This document shows positions 44,266 through 54,074 of a DNA stretch of 64,000 bases, one piece after another. The stretch comes from Salinadaptatus halalkaliphilus (GTDB lineage: Archaea > Halobacteriota > Halobacteria > Halobacteriales > Natrialbaceae). Position 1 is the first letter of the stretch. Every line of letters starts with the position of its first letter. The translations under genes were made by a program, and so were the position numbers. The stretch lies in the NCBI RefSeq assembly GCF_006543045.1, contig NZ_RBZW01000016.1, positions 119,375-183,374 on the forward strand, given 5' to 3'. The notes beneath the pieces were generated by a model. The model did not search any database. It was not told the origin of the DNA and was given only the letters and a program-made list of their open reading frames with translations.

Positions 44266-45492
44266 ATGGCGGCGTCGAATCACTGGACGGAACGCTCGAC
44301 CGTCGGACTCGTCAGCGGCGGTCACTTCCTGTCGCACTTTTACATTATCGTCTTTCCCCCGCTGTTTCCGCTCTTGCGCGCGGAGTTCGACGTGAGCACC
44401 GCAGCGCTCGGACTCATCGTCTCGATCATCTCACTCGGCATGTTACTCCAGATTCCCGTCGGCGAACTGGTCGATCGCATCGGTGCCAAGTGGATCCTCG
44501 TCGCCGGAATTGCGACGACCTCGATCGGCGTGATGGTCGCCGGACTGGCAAACACCTACCTCGTGTTGGTCGCCGGGGCCGCCATCTCCGGGATCGGACA
44601 GGCCTCCTTTCACCCGGCCAACTATCCGCTGTTGGAGGCTGTCAGCGACGACGATCGACTCGGAAAGAACTTCAGTATCCACACGTTCGGGGGCTACGTC
44701 GGCTTTGCGGCTGCGCCGGTGATCGTCGGCTTTCTCGCTCTGACTGCGGGGTGGCGATCTGCACTCCTGCTCGTCGGTGCCGTCGGCGTCGGCTACGCCG
44801 TCCTGACCGCCGTATTGCTCGAGCCGGTCTACCAGGCGAATCTCGACGGAACGGACGACGAGGCGGAGACGGCGTCGACGAGCAGTCTCTCGGCGCTGTT
44901 GCAGCCGACAATTCTGATCATGGCGGTCTTTTTCATCGTGTTTACGATGGCCGAGAAAGGGATTCAGACGTTTACGCCGCTCCTGGTCATCGACGGCTTC
45001 GGACTGTCGGAGACAGTCGGAAACACGACGCTGTCGGTGTTTTTCGCCGTCGCCTCGGTTACCGTCCTGCTCGGCGGAGTGCTGGCCGATCGGTACGATC
45101 CACGGGCCATCATCGCCGGTGCGACGACAATCGCGGCGGGAACGATGTTCGTGGCTGTCGTCGACGTGGTGCCGATCGGGGCCCTCGCGGCGATCGTCAC
45201 CTTCGCGGTTGCCGGGGGCGCCTTCGGCCTCGTCTTCGCCTCGCGCGACCGGCTGGTAAGTACCTACGCCGCCGAGGGATCGACCGGCCGAAGTTTCGGT
45301 TTCGTCTTTACCGCGAGTTCCCTCGGTTCGCTGTCGACGCCGCTGTTGCTCGGCGCGGCGATCGACCTCTCCTCGACGATACTGGCGTTCGCACTGATCG
45401 CCGGCTGTTTCCTGCTGTCGGGACTCGTGGTCTTGCTCATCGGCGAGCGCTCGAGCGCGTTTCTCACCGGCGTCGCCTCGCGGGGCGACTAA
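44266..45492 (+). CDS. MFS transporter (Fsr-like)
   Basis: A 408-residue twelve-helix permease. SGGHFLSHFYIIVFPPLFPL at helix 1 and GELVDRIGAKWILVAGI in the 2-3 loop resemble the fosmidomycin-resistance branch of the family, but the real substrate is unknown. TATA CTTATAATG (44236-44244) lies 26 nt before the ATG, supporting a leaderless start. Confidence 0.82.
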   Translation: MAASNHWTERSTVGLVSGGHFLSHFYIIVFPPLFPLLRAEFDVSTAALGLIVSIISLGMLLQIPVGELVDRIGAKWILVAGIATTSIGVMVAGLANTYLVLVAGAAISGIGQASFHPANYPLLEAVSDDDRLGKNFSIHTFGGYVGFAAAPVIVGFLALTAGWRSALLLVGAVGVGYAVLTAVLLEPVYQANLDGTDDEAETASTSSLSALLQPTILIMAVFFIVFTMAEKGIQTFTPLLVIDGFGLSETVGNTTLSVFFAVASVTVLLGGVLADRYDPRAIIAGATTIAAGTMFVAVVDVVPIGALAAIVTFAVAGGAFGLVFASRDRLVSTYAAEGSTGRSFGFVFTASSLGSLSTPLLLGAAIDLSSTILAFALIAGCFLLSGLVVLLIGERSSAFLTGVASRGD

Positions 45493-45718
45493 CGCACTCG
45501 CTATCGCGCCGTCGAAACAGCCGGCGGATATCGATGAGTCAGGCGCCGTTACAGCCGACGATTGACGAAAACAACCAGCTAGTCTTTTCGGCGGGGATCA
45601 CGAATCATGGTGTGTTGAGACGTACCATTATTCGCCGCTCGTTGGCTGTCACGACGTCGCGGTCGCTGGTCGGTGCTGAAGGGGGCGAACCGAACCACAG
45701 CCACACCCACGAGTATCC

Positions 45719-47548
45719 ATGGCAAAAACAGCAGACGACGACACGGCGGAGGGAATTGCATCAACCGACCTCGTGACCGAGGTCGAAGCGGGACCGGCGC
45801 TTTCGGTGCCGGACGGACCGATGGCGGCCTGGCTCGAAGACCACTTCGAGGCGTACGCCGACGAACCGGCCGCGCTGATTCGGGAGGGGGATTCGTTCGA
45901 GGACGTACGCTTCGCGGAGCTACTCGAGGAGGCCAGAGCGGTCGCGGGCGGCCTGCTCGAGTTGGGGCTCGAACCGGGCGACCGAATCGGCATCCGCGCG
46001 CCGACCAGATACGAGTGGTCGGTCGCCGACGTGGCGACGCACCTGGCGGGGCTCGTGCTGGTGCCCGTCTATCCCTCCTTCAGCGCCGACCAGGCCACCC
46101 ACGTCGTCGACGACGCGGACGCTTCGGTGCTGATCACCGAGGACGACTATCCGGACGAACTCGAGGACGCCGTCGACGAAATCGTCCCCATCGACGACCT
46201 GCCGACGGCCGAGCCGCCGGAACTGGCGGGGTACGACGCCGACGACGACGAGCCGGCGACGATCATCTACACGAGCGGGACGACCGGTGATCCGAAAGGC
46301 TGTACGATCACCCACCGAAACCTGCTGGCGGCGACGGCGATGGTCGACGAGCGCCTCTCGCTCGAGTCGGGCAACGTCGGCACGTGTTTCCTCCCGCTGT
46401 CGCACATCTACCAGCGGGTCGGGAACTACTATCTCTGGGGGACCGGCAACGCGGCGGCGTTCATGACCGTCGACGACCTGAAAGACGAACTCGGGATGGT
46501 CGAACCCGAACTGCTCGTGACCGTACCGCGGGTCTACCGGCGGGTGTACGCCGGCATTCAGGATCAGATCGCCGAGATGAGCGGCGCGAAACGGCGTCTG
46601 ATGGAGTGGGCCGACGGCGTCGCCAAGGCCTACGGCGAGGGGCGAAGCGAGGGCGAGAGCGTCTCGAGCGCGCTGGCGGCCAAACACGCCCTCGCGGAGA
46701 AACTCGTCTTCTCGACGCTCCGGGAGGAACTCGGACTCACGCAGGTCGAGTACGCCCTCACCGGCGCGGCGAGCATCGACGCCGACCTGCTACACTACTT
46801 CTGGGGACTGGGCATCCCCCTGGTCGAGGTCTACGGCTCGACGGAGGTGACGGGCCCATCGACGATGAACAAGCCGGACTCGTTCCGAGCGGGCACCGTC
46901 GGCTACCCGATGGCCGGCAGCGAGGTCGGCCTCGCCGCCGACGGCGAGGTCCTCTATCGCGGCCCGAACGTGATGGAGGGCTACTGGAACAACGAGGCTG
47001 CGACGGCCGACTCGATCGTCGACGGCTGGTACCACACCGGCGACATCGGCGAGTTCGACGAGGACGGCTTCCTCACCATCGTCGACCGAAAAAAGCGCAT
47101 GGCCGTGCTGGATACCGGGAAGAACGTCTCGCCCAACCGCGTCGAGACCGCGCTGAACCGCGACCGGTTCGTCGCCGACTCCATGGCCATCGCCGACGGC
47201 CGCAAGTTCGTCACCGCCTTACTCCAACCGAACTACGAGGCCGTCCTCGACCTCGCGACCGACGAAGGGATCGCGTTCGACGAGTCGGCCACCGAACGCG
47301 ACGACAGCGAGGAGGTCGTCGCCGTCGATCCCGCTCTCCTCGAGGACGACCACGTCCACGAGCGCTTCGAAACCGCCCTCGAGAGCGCCAACGAAACGCT
47401 CGCGAGCTACGAGGAAGTCGGTGATTATCGGCTCCTCGAGCGCGCACTGAGCGTCGACCGCGAGGAACTGACGCCGACGCTGAAAAAGCGCCGACCGACG
47501 ATCGAAGAACGCTACGCCGACCGGATCGAATCGATGTACGCGGAGTGA
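45719..47548 (+). CDS. Long-chain fatty acid--CoA ligase
   Basis: ANL-superfamily enzyme that activates fatty acids through an acyl-adenylate. In 609 residues it shows the P-loop TIIYTSGTTGDPKG, the A5 region VEVYGSTEVTGPSTMN, A7 WYHTGDIGEFDEDG, the A8 hinge VDRKKRMAVLDTGKNVSP and the catalytic Lys region LTPTLKKRRPTIEERY near the C-terminus. The FadD15-like large insert (about 290-320) supports long-chain substrates. It stands alone. Confidence 0.9.
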   Translation: MAKTADDDTAEGIASTDLVTEVEAGPALSVPDGPMAAWLEDHFEAYADEPAALIREGDSFEDVRFAELLEEARAVAGGLLELGLEPGDRIGIRAPTRYEWSVADVATHLAGLVLVPVYPSFSADQATHVVDDADASVLITEDDYPDELEDAVDEIVPIDDLPTAEPPELAGYDADDDEPATIIYTSGTTGDPKGCTITHRNLLAATAMVDERLSLESGNVGTCFLPLSHIYQRVGNYYLWGTGNAAAFMTVDDLKDELGMVEPELLVTVPRVYRRVYAGIQDQIAEMSGAKRRLMEWADGVAKAYGEGRSEGESVSSALAAKHALAEKLVFSTLREELGLTQVEYALTGAASIDADLLHYFWGLGIPLVEVYGSTEVTGPSTMNKPDSFRAGTVGYPMAGSEVGLAADGEVLYRGPNVMEGYWNNEAATADSIVDGWYHTGDIGEFDEDGFLTIVDRKKRMAVLDTGKNVSPNRVETALNRDRFVADSMAIADGRKFVTALLQPNYEAVLDLATDEGIAFDESATERDDSEEVVAVDPALLEDDHVHERFETALESANETLASYEEVGDYRLLERALSVDREELTPTLKKRRPTIEERYADRIESMYAE

Positions 47549-47612
47549 TACGGTCTGCTGTGGGTCATTTTCGGTGCGACCGCGACCATCCTGCGGTCGC
47601 ACCGGTAACTCG

Positions 47613-48140
47613 TTACTCGAGCATTCGGGCCGCTTCCTCGATATCCATCACGCCCTGTTCGACGGCGTTGAGGACGCGGACGATCTCATCGTCCGGCCCG
47701 TCGTCGACGACGCCGTCCTCGTCGACCTCCTCGAGAGTCACCTTCTCGCTCTCGCCGACGAACTCGGGGAAATCGGTGCCGTCGGCGAGGGCGGTCTCTT
47801 TCTTGACGCGGTAGTTGCCCCCGTCGGTGACGTGGAGGTCACCGGGGTGAAAGAAGTACCAGTCCTCGCGATCGAACCGGACGCCGATACGGGGTTTCGC
47901 GCCGAAGCTCTGGGCGAAGTAGATCAGGGCTTCGACCTCCTCGCCAGTGAGGTAGATGGGGTCGCCCGAACTCGATTTCGCCTCGATCGCGTAAAAGGAC
48001 TCGCCGTCGCCGGCCAGCACGTCGGGGAGTTCCCGTTCGGTCGCCGAGCCGCTTGCGGGCGCACGCATCACCGCGAAGCCGGCCTCGTCGAGTGCGTTGA
48101 CGAGTTCGCGCTCGCGGCGGTCGCCCTTCGCCTGGGACAT
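47613..48140 (-). CDS. hjc: Holliday junction resolvase Hjc
   Basis: Archaeal structure-specific nuclease resolving four-way junctions in recombination. The 175-residue protein has [19 protein letters not shown] with the N-terminal Glu, [11 protein letters not shown] with Asp, and the catalytic [14 protein letters not shown] (ExK). The C-terminal third is an acidic haloarchaeal extension ([20 protein letters not shown]). TATA (CCATATACTG, about 48163-48172 as read on plus) fits the start. Confidence 0.93.
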   Translation of the reverse strand: MSQAKGDRRERELVNALDEAGFAVMRAPASGSATERELPDVLAGDGESFYAIEAKSSSGDPIYLTGEEVEALIYFAQSFGAKPRIGVRFDREDWYFFHPGDLHVTDGGNYRVKKETALADGTDFPEFVGESEKVTLEEVDEDGVVDDGPDDEIVRVLNAVEQGVMDIEEAARMLE

Positions 48141-48231
48141 GTGGGATGCTCACCGGCGGGCCCCCATATACTGTTCGCTGTGTGTCGATCGCTGCGAGGC
48201 GAACCATCGGCTGGCTACGATACTCTCCAGG

Positions 48232-49035
48232 TCATAGCCCCACGAGTGCGAACAGATCGACGACCATCGACGGCGCCGGTTCCTGGATATCGTACTCGAA
48301 GGCGAGATAGAGCAGACCGAACTGAAAGGCGTTAAACGCCGCATGGGCGGCGATCGGGACGACAAGATTGTCGGTCTCCGCGTAGAGCCAGCCGAAGATG
48401 ACCGACCCGCCGAAGACGATGCCCAGCGAGACGGCAACCGCAAGCAGCGGCGCGTCGGCGAGGAAGTACACCGGCAGGTGGACCAGTGCGAAGATGAGGC
48501 TGGCGATGACGACGGCCTGATACTTCGTCACGGCGTCGTAGAGGCGTTTCTGGACGACGTTTCGAAAGAGGAATTCCTCCGCGGGCGCGTTGAAGAAAAA
48601 GACGATGACGATCATCAGCAGGATCATCGTCTGGTCGTCGCCGATGATCTCGACGATCTGGTTCTCAGTGGCCGGTAACTCGAGAAACTGCAACAAAATA
48701 CTCGCGACGACGTAAAAGAGGATACTCACGACGATACCGCCGACGACGTACAGCCACCCTCGAGTCGTCGGCCAACGGAGGTCGACGTAAGCCCACCCCC
48801 GGCCGGTCCAGGCGAGATAGATCGCCCCCGCCAGCGCGAAGCCGACGAAGTTGAGCACCATCATGAGCGTCCGCGCCGCCATCGAAGCCTCCGCGGGCGC
48901 ATCGATCAACGCGGGATCGAGGAGAAACGCCGGCAGCGTCGTCACTTGCGTCGCTGCGATACCGAACGCAGCGAGGCCGACCGCGACCAGCGTCGCCCAA
49001 ATAGCGCTTTCGTTTCGGTGGGCAGTCTCGGACAT
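48232..49035 (-). CDS. CPBP-family intramembrane metalloprotease
   Basis: A 267-residue protein with about eight hydrophobic segments. The Abi/CPBP motifs are present: NAPAEEFLFRNVVQKRL (the EExxxR motif), ALVHLPVYF and VPIAAHAAFNAFQF with histidines. Family members are membrane proteases or protein-maturation factors (Rce1-like) without known archaeal substrates here. Confidence 0.87.
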   Translation of the reverse strand: MSETAHRNESAIWATLVAVGLAAFGIAATQVTTLPAFLLDPALIDAPAEASMAARTLMMVLNFVGFALAGAIYLAWTGRGWAYVDLRWPTTRGWLYVVGGIVVSILFYVVASILLQFLELPATENQIVEIIGDDQTMILLMIVIVFFFNAPAEEFLFRNVVQKRLYDAVTKYQAVVIASLIFALVHLPVYFLADAPLLAVAVSLGIVFGGSVIFGWLYAETDNLVVPIAAHAAFNAFQFGLLYLAFEYDIQEPAPSMVVDLFALVGL

Positions 49036-49086
49036 ACCGCGGCCTAAGACCAGGAACGTCTTGTGCGTTGTCTCTCGAGGCGACGG

Positions 49087-49524
49087 TCAGGGTTCCAGTC
49101 GAAACCGGACGGTCGGCTCGCCCTCGAACCGGGGGCCGCGACCGTGCCGTTCGAAGCCCAAGTCAGCCGCGGCGTCCGCGACCGTGTCCTGACCCGACGT
49201 CACCAACACTTCGACGGCCATCGACTCCCGGTCGGCGAATCGAACCGGCTCGGCGAGCAGTTGTTTGCAGGCGTCTGCGGTCCCGTCGACCTGGGTAACG
49301 TGGACTGTCTCCTCCCGGGCGTCGAAGCTGATAAAACCCAGCAGATCTTCGGGGTCGGAGCCGTCGTACTGCGAACTCGAGACGTCGACGTTCGGATCGT
49401 GGCTCCCGTCTTCGGCGACTCGAACCGTCCGGTCGTGGACCAGATTGCGCATCACGTCCGTTGGCGAGTCCGCGATCGCCGCCAGCGCGTCTGCGTCGGC
49501 CTCGAGCGCGTCCCGTACGTTCAT
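49087..49524 (-). CDS. GNAT-like acetyltransferase
   Basis: A 145-residue protein beginning MNVRDALEADADALAAIADS, with DLLGFISFDAREETVHVTQV and a C-terminal AADLGFERHGRGPRFEGEP that follow the GNAT fold, although the acetyl-CoA loop is not canonical. TTATTTATACC on the coding strand lies about 27 nt upstream of ATG 49524 and a second ATG at 49530, so either start is leaderless. Substrate unknown. Confidence 0.65.
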   Translation of the reverse strand: MNVRDALEADADALAAIADSPTDVMRNLVHDRTVRVAEDGSHDPNVDVSSSQYDGSDPEDLLGFISFDAREETVHVTQVDGTADACKQLLAEPVRFADRESMAVEVLVTSGQDTVADAAADLGFERHGRGPRFEGEPTVRFRLEP

Positions 49525-49651
49525 CACCATATGGTAACGCTACGCATTGGTATAAATAACGCGCCTCGTGGCACGAAACCGATCGATCGACGGCAACTCA
49601 CAGCGGGCCAATGGGACACAGTTATTTGCACGCTCTGGTAACGAACCGGGT

Positions 49652-49720
49652 ATGAGCCACGCCACCGGTCGAATCACGACGAACGAACCGCGCTGTGAGG
49701 TATCAGTATGCGTGTTGTAG
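49652..49720 (+). CDS. Leaderless upstream ORF overlapping aspartate kinase
   Basis: A 22-codon frame (MSHATGRITTNEP at the start) whose ATG is 28 nt after the TATA-like AGTTATTTGC (about 49619-49628), the ideal place for a leaderless start, and whose TAG at 49718 lies inside the aspartate kinase gene that begins at 49708. The kinase then has its own GAGGT Shine-Dalgarno within this ORF. It may couple or attenuate kinase translation; this is inference from layout. Confidence 0.4.
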   Translation: MSHATGRITTNEPRCEVSVCVL

Positions 49721-50886
49721 CCAAGTTTGGCGGCACGAGTCTCGGGAGCGGCGAACGGATCGATCGCGCTGCCGATTCGATCGCAGCGGCCGTCGAGGAC
49801 GGTCACGAAATCGCTGTCGTCGCCAGTGCGATGGGATCGACGACCGACGACCTCCTCGAGGATATCACCTTCGAGACGGACGAACAAGACCGCGCTCAGA
49901 TCGTCAGCATGGGCGAGCGAACCTCGGTTCGGATGCTCAAGGCCGCGCTGTCGGCTCGAGACATCGACGCGACCTTCTTAGAGCCCGGCAAAGACGAGTG
50001 GCCGGTTGTCACCGACGAATACGGCGAGGTCGATGTCGAGGAGACCCAACAACGCGCCCTCGAGGTCGCCGAGACGATGGACGCGCAAGTGCCGGTCCTG
50101 ACCGGCTTCCTCGCAGAAGGAGCCGACGGCTCGATCACGACGCTCGGTCGCGGGGGCAGCGACACGACGGCCGTGATGATGGGTAAGTACATGGACGCCG
50201 ACGAAGTCGTCATTGTGACCGATGTCGAAGGGGTCATGACCGGGGACCCACGCGTCGTCGAGGGCGCTCGCAACGTCGGCGAAATTTCGGTCGACGAACT
50301 TCGCAATCTCTCCTTCCGCGGCGCCGAGGTCGTTGCTCCCTCCGCGCTCTCGTACAAAGACGGGGCGCTCGACGTGCGGGTCGTCCACTACCAGCACGGT
50401 GACCTCCTCTCGGGCGGCACCAGCATCGAAGGCGAGTTCCGCAATCTCGTCGACCTGCGCGAGCGACCGCTCGCCTGCCTGACCGTCGCCGGCCGCGCGA
50501 TTCGCAATCAGCCGGGCATCTTTCATCACCTCTCGGAGTCGCTGGCCGAGAGCGATATCAACGTCGACGCCGTCGCCAGCGGGATGGACACCGTCACGTT
50601 CTACATCGACGCGGACGAGGCCGAACGCGCCGAGAACATCCTCCACCGCGAGGTCATCGCCCGCGACGAACTCTCGAGTGTCACCGTCGACTCACCGGTC
50701 GCCGTCGTTCGGGTTACCGGCGGCGAGATTCCGAACCAGCCGGGCATCATCAGCGAAATCATCCAGCCCCTTGCCGAGGATCGCATCCACCTGCAGGATG
50801 TCGTCACCAGCGCCACGAGCGTCGCTCTCTTCGTCGACTGGGACGACCGCGAGCGAACACTCGAGCTCACCCAGGACGTCGTTTAA
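49708..50886 (+). CDS. lysC: Aspartate kinase
   Basis: First step of the lysine/threonine/methionine pathway. The 392-residue enzyme has VVAKFGGTSLGSGERI, SMGERTSVRMLKAAL, GRGGSDTTAVMMGKYMDADE and YKDGALDVRVVHY in the kinase domain and two ACT domains at the C-terminus (about 265-392; NQPGIFHHLSESLAESDINV and NQPGIISEIIQPLAEDRIHL) for amino-acid feedback. GAGGT 8 nt before the ATG is the ribosome-binding site; an upstream leaderless ORF overlaps the start. Confidence 0.96.
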   Translation: MRVVAKFGGTSLGSGERIDRAADSIAAAVEDGHEIAVVASAMGSTTDDLLEDITFETDEQDRAQIVSMGERTSVRMLKAALSARDIDATFLEPGKDEWPVVTDEYGEVDVEETQQRALEVAETMDAQVPVLTGFLAEGADGSITTLGRGGSDTTAVMMGKYMDADEVVIVTDVEGVMTGDPRVVEGARNVGEISVDELRNLSFRGAEVVAPSALSYKDGALDVRVVHYQHGDLLSGGTSIEGEFRNLVDLRERPLACLTVAGRAIRNQPGIFHHLSESLAESDINVDAVASGMDTVTFYIDADEAERAENILHREVIARDELSSVTVDSPVAVVRVTGGEIPNQPGIISEIIQPLAEDRIHLQDVVTSATSVALFVDWDDRERTLELTQDVV

Positions 50887-51033
50887 CCGTCGCTACCTCG
50901 AGTCGGCTGCTCACCTCGAGGGGCGTCTCGACACGGATCGGTCGGCTCGAACGCCGTGGTTACTGCATCGAAATTCGTTCTTAGGATCGGTAATGGCATC
51001 GTAACGAAAGGGCAAACCGATGCCATCGGTGCT

Positions 51034-51543
51034 ATGTCGACTGGTCCGCCAGTAACCGAAGTCTTCCCCCACGTCGAGCCCGATCCCGACGCTGTTCTCG
51101 AGCGCTACGGCGTCGACTCGCCGGCCGCACTCGTCGCGACCGCCGAGCGCGACGACCCAGCACCACCGCGTGGAACCGGCGCTTGCGACGCGGCCGTTGC
51201 CGAGAGCGTCGCCGACTGGACGTTCGTCGGCGAACCCACATCCGTCACCATCGGCGACGACGCACTCGAGGCTGCTGTCGCCGCTATCTCGCGGACGAAC
51301 CGATCCCAGTCTGTTCGGACGGGTGCCGCCGGTTCAGGCGGCGGCCCGTGTCGATCGATCTCTGCCGGACGTTCTCGCCGGCCCACGAGCGCCGTCGACG
51401 ACAGCCGCCGATCGCCACCGCTCGAGGTTCGATCCGCGGACGACCTGGAACTCGTCGGTCCCGAGCCGACGACGCGACGGGTCCCTGACGAGACGTTCGG
51501 CAGAGACGGATTCGTGTTCGGGCGCGCCTGCGAAGACGCCTAA
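51034..51543 (+). CDS. Unknown acidic protein
   Basis: A 169-residue frame starting MSTGPPVTEVFPHVEPDPDA. The first 90 residues (VLERYGVDSPAALVATAERD, SVTIGDDALEAAVAAIS) look coding and structured; the middle is Ser/Arg/Gly-rich and the end (ADDLELVGPEPTTRRVPDET) again looks conserved. No family recognised. The middle could hide a compensated frameshift or a disordered linker. Confidence 0.45.
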   Translation: MSTGPPVTEVFPHVEPDPDAVLERYGVDSPAALVATAERDDPAPPRGTGACDAAVAESVADWTFVGEPTSVTIGDDALEAAVAAISRTNRSQSVRTGAAGSGGGPCRSISAGRSRRPTSAVDDSRRSPPLEVRSADDLELVGPEPTTRRVPDETFGRDGFVFGRACEDA

Positions 51544-51722
51544 CGATAGTAGCAACTACAGGTCACGCTCGTCCGTGTTGCTGCCTGGTCCTGTACCGAC
51601 CGAGTCGCCACGCTCCGTATCCGTGCGTCGCTGTTCGAATCTGGCGCCTCCGCGACGAGTCGCGCCGTCGGTGCCCAGCTTGCCTCACGCGAATTGAATT
51701 GTCTGGCCCGCAAGAACGGAGT

Positions 51723-53078
51723 ATGGTCGCCTACAAGTCGAAGATGGTCGAACGGATCTCGCTCCCTGCACGCGAGACCAGAGAACGGGCGCTCGAGGCT
51801 GCGGGGTACAACGTGTTCAACCTCGACGCTGCGGACGTCTTTATCGATCTCCTGACCGACAGCGGCACCGGCGCGATGAGCGACGCCCAGTGGGCCGCCC
51901 TGCTCCGGGGCGACGAAGCCTACGCCGGCTCGGAAAGCTTCGCCGAACTCGAGTCGGCGGTCGCCGACGTGATGGGCTTCGAGCACGTCGTCCCAACCCA
52001 TCAGGGACGGGGCGCGGAGAACGTCCTCTACGGCAGCCTGCTCTCGGAGGGCGATGTCGTCCCGAATAACACCCACTTCGACACGACCCGGGCCCACGTC
52101 GCTAACCAGGGGGCCGATCCCGTCGACTGTCCGACCGAGGGGGCCGACGACCCCTCCCTCGAGGCGCCGTTCAAGGGGAATTTCTCGCTCGAGCGAGCCC
52201 GTGCGGTCGTCGACGACGTGGGCGCCGAACGGGTACCCGTCGTCGTCCAGACGATCACGAACAACTCGACGGCGGGCCAGCCGGTCAGCGTCGAGAATAC
52301 GCGGGCGATCCGGACGTTCGCCGACGAGATCGACGCCACGTTCGTGATCGACGCCTGCCGGTTCGCCGAGAACGCGGCGTTCGTCCGGCGCCGCGAGCCC
52401 GAATTCGAGGACGCGACGATCGACGCAATCGCTCGTGAACAACTCGGCTACGCCGACGCTATCGTGATGAGCGGCAAGAAAGATGGTCTTGTCAACGCCG
52501 GGGGTTTCGTTGCGACCGACGACGCCGACCTGTTCGAGCGGTGCAAACAACGGGCGATCCTTTTCGAGGGCTTTCCGACCTACGGCGGGATGGCCGGGCG
52601 CGACCTCGGCGCGATGGCCGTCGGCCTCCGCGAAGCCGTCGAACCGTCTTATCTCGAGGACCGCCTCGAGTCGATCGCGACGCTCGCGACACTGCTCGAG
52701 GATGTCGGCGTGCCGATCTACCGCCCCGTGGGTGGCCACGCGGTCTACCTCGACGCGAGCGAACTCTTTCCCCACCTCGAGGCGAGCGAGTTCCCCGGCC
52801 AGGCACTGGTCTGTGAACTCTATCGCGAGGGTGGCGTCCGCGGCGTCGAACTCGGGAGTTTCGCCTTTCCCAACACCGATCGGCCCGAACTCGTTCGGCT
52901 GGCCGTCCCGCGGCGAACCTATCACCGCGAACACTTCGAGCACGTCGCCGAGACGGCCACAGCCGTCCTCGAGAATCGTGAAACCGTCTCGGGCTACGAA
53001 ATTGCCAGCGACCCAGCGGTCCCCGAATTGCGTCACTTCAGCGCCGATCTCGAGCCACTCGAGCCAACTCGACCGTAA
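51723..53078 (+). CDS. tnaA: Tryptophanase
   Basis: PLP-dependent beta-eliminating lyase that splits tryptophan to indole, pyruvate and ammonia. The 451-residue protein shows the family opening (YKSKMVERISLPARETRERA, FNLDAADVFIDLLTDSGTGA), THQGRGAENVLYG, TNNSTAGQPVS, IDACRFAENA and the PLP lysine in MSGKKDGLVNAGG (Lys253). Tyrosine phenol-lyase is the alternative, but haloarchaeal homologues are annotated as tryptophanase. No TnaC leader or permease is adjacent. Confidence 0.9.
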   Translation: MVAYKSKMVERISLPARETRERALEAAGYNVFNLDAADVFIDLLTDSGTGAMSDAQWAALLRGDEAYAGSESFAELESAVADVMGFEHVVPTHQGRGAENVLYGSLLSEGDVVPNNTHFDTTRAHVANQGADPVDCPTEGADDPSLEAPFKGNFSLERARAVVDDVGAERVPVVVQTITNNSTAGQPVSVENTRAIRTFADEIDATFVIDACRFAENAAFVRRREPEFEDATIDAIAREQLGYADAIVMSGKKDGLVNAGGFVATDDADLFERCKQRAILFEGFPTYGGMAGRDLGAMAVGLREAVEPSYLEDRLESIATLATLLEDVGVPIYRPVGGHAVYLDASELFPHLEASEFPGQALVCELYREGGVRGVELGSFAFPNTDRPELVRLAVPRRTYHREHFEHVAETATAVLENRETVSGYEIASDPAVPELRHFSADLEPLEPTRP

Positions 53079-53164
53079 CTACAGTCCGAATTCGATCGAT
53101 CGCTGACTCTCACGATTGGGTGAGTTCTACATTTATCTCCGTGCTCGTGGGAGCAAGCCCTGGA

Positions 53165-54067
53165 ATGTCGAGCAACAACAACCGTTCGAACGGCAGTGGG
53201 AGACGACGAGTGGGTGGAATCGACCGGCGGCGAGTTCTCCAGGCGCTGGGGGCTGGAACGACAGTAGCAGCCCTCGGTACGGCATCGGTCGGTGCCAGTG
53301 GGAACGAGCACGAAGACCAGCCATCCGAACCGACGGCAGACGCGATCGATCCGGTGTTCGGCTTTGCCGCGCTCTCGGCGGACGAGTCACCGCCGGTCGA
53401 ACCGGATCACGTGATCGATGTCGAAACCGAACCGCGACCGGACCGGGCGGTCCCGGAGTTTTTCTTCGAGCCGACCGGGTTGTACATCCAACCCGGCGAG
53501 ACGGTCCAGTTTCGACTCGTTTCGCCACACCACTCCGTGACGGCCTACCACCCGGCCCTCGGAATTCAACAGCGCGTTCCCGACGGCGTTCCGCCGTTTT
53601 CCTCGCCGGTCCTGCCGGTCGAGGCCTCCTGGCTCTACACGTTCGACCAGCCGGGGGTCTACGACCTTCATTGTGGGCCACACGAACTCTTCGGGCACGT
53701 CGTCCGACTCGTCGTCGGGGAGGCGACCGGACCGGGTGCAGAGCCGGTCCCCGATCCCGAACCGCCGGACGAACCGAACGGCGACGCCGAGCACGGCGAC
53801 ATGGACGATCCAGCGGGTCATCACGAGGAACCGCCGGGCCACCGCGAGGGGCCACCGGATCACGACCACGGCCCGCCCACAGCCGACGCCGAGCCCCCGG
53901 CTGACGAACCGGAATCGCCACCCGCCGAGGCACCCGAACCGCGGCCGCCGATCGGTGCTGCACTGACCGTCCTCGGCGACCCCGCCCTCGAGCCCGAGCG
54001 GATCGTCGAGCAGGGACGGGTCTCCTGGGACGAAATCGACGACTCGAGGAAGGAAATTCCGCTCTAG
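53165..54067 (+). CDS. Tat-exported cupredoxin with His/Pro-rich tail
   Basis: A 300-residue secreted copper protein. Residues 20-45 are a twin-arginine signal (DRRRVLQALGAG, then a hydrophobic stretch and A-S-V-G-A). The cupredoxin domain spans about 95-188 with probable copper ligands His122 or His123 (SPHHSVTAYHP), Cys170 and His173 (LHCGPHELFGH); the usual fourth ligand methionine is replaced by a His at 178 or is absent. A Pro/Glu/Asp/His-rich tail (about 195-260, repeated HxE/PPGHxE units) may bind metal or span the wall. Start at 53165 is taken from the signal sequence. Confidence 0.8.
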   Translation: MSSNNNRSNGSGRRRVGGIDRRRVLQALGAGTTVAALGTASVGASGNEHEDQPSEPTADAIDPVFGFAALSADESPPVEPDHVIDVETEPRPDRAVPEFFFEPTGLYIQPGETVQFRLVSPHHSVTAYHPALGIQQRVPDGVPPFSSPVLPVEASWLYTFDQPGVYDLHCGPHELFGHVVRLVVGEATGPGAEPVPDPEPPDEPNGDAEHGDMDDPAGHHEEPPGHREGPPDHDHGPPTADAEPPADEPESPPAEAPEPRPPIGAALTVLGDPALEPERIVEQGRVSWDEIDDSRKEIPL

Positions 54068-54074
54068 CCGGGAG

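Noticed and set aside
45534..45776. 80-codon frame before the acyl-CoA ligase
   Set aside because: Overlaps the start of the ligase in another frame and turns Arg/Thr/Gln-rich; no supporting signal.
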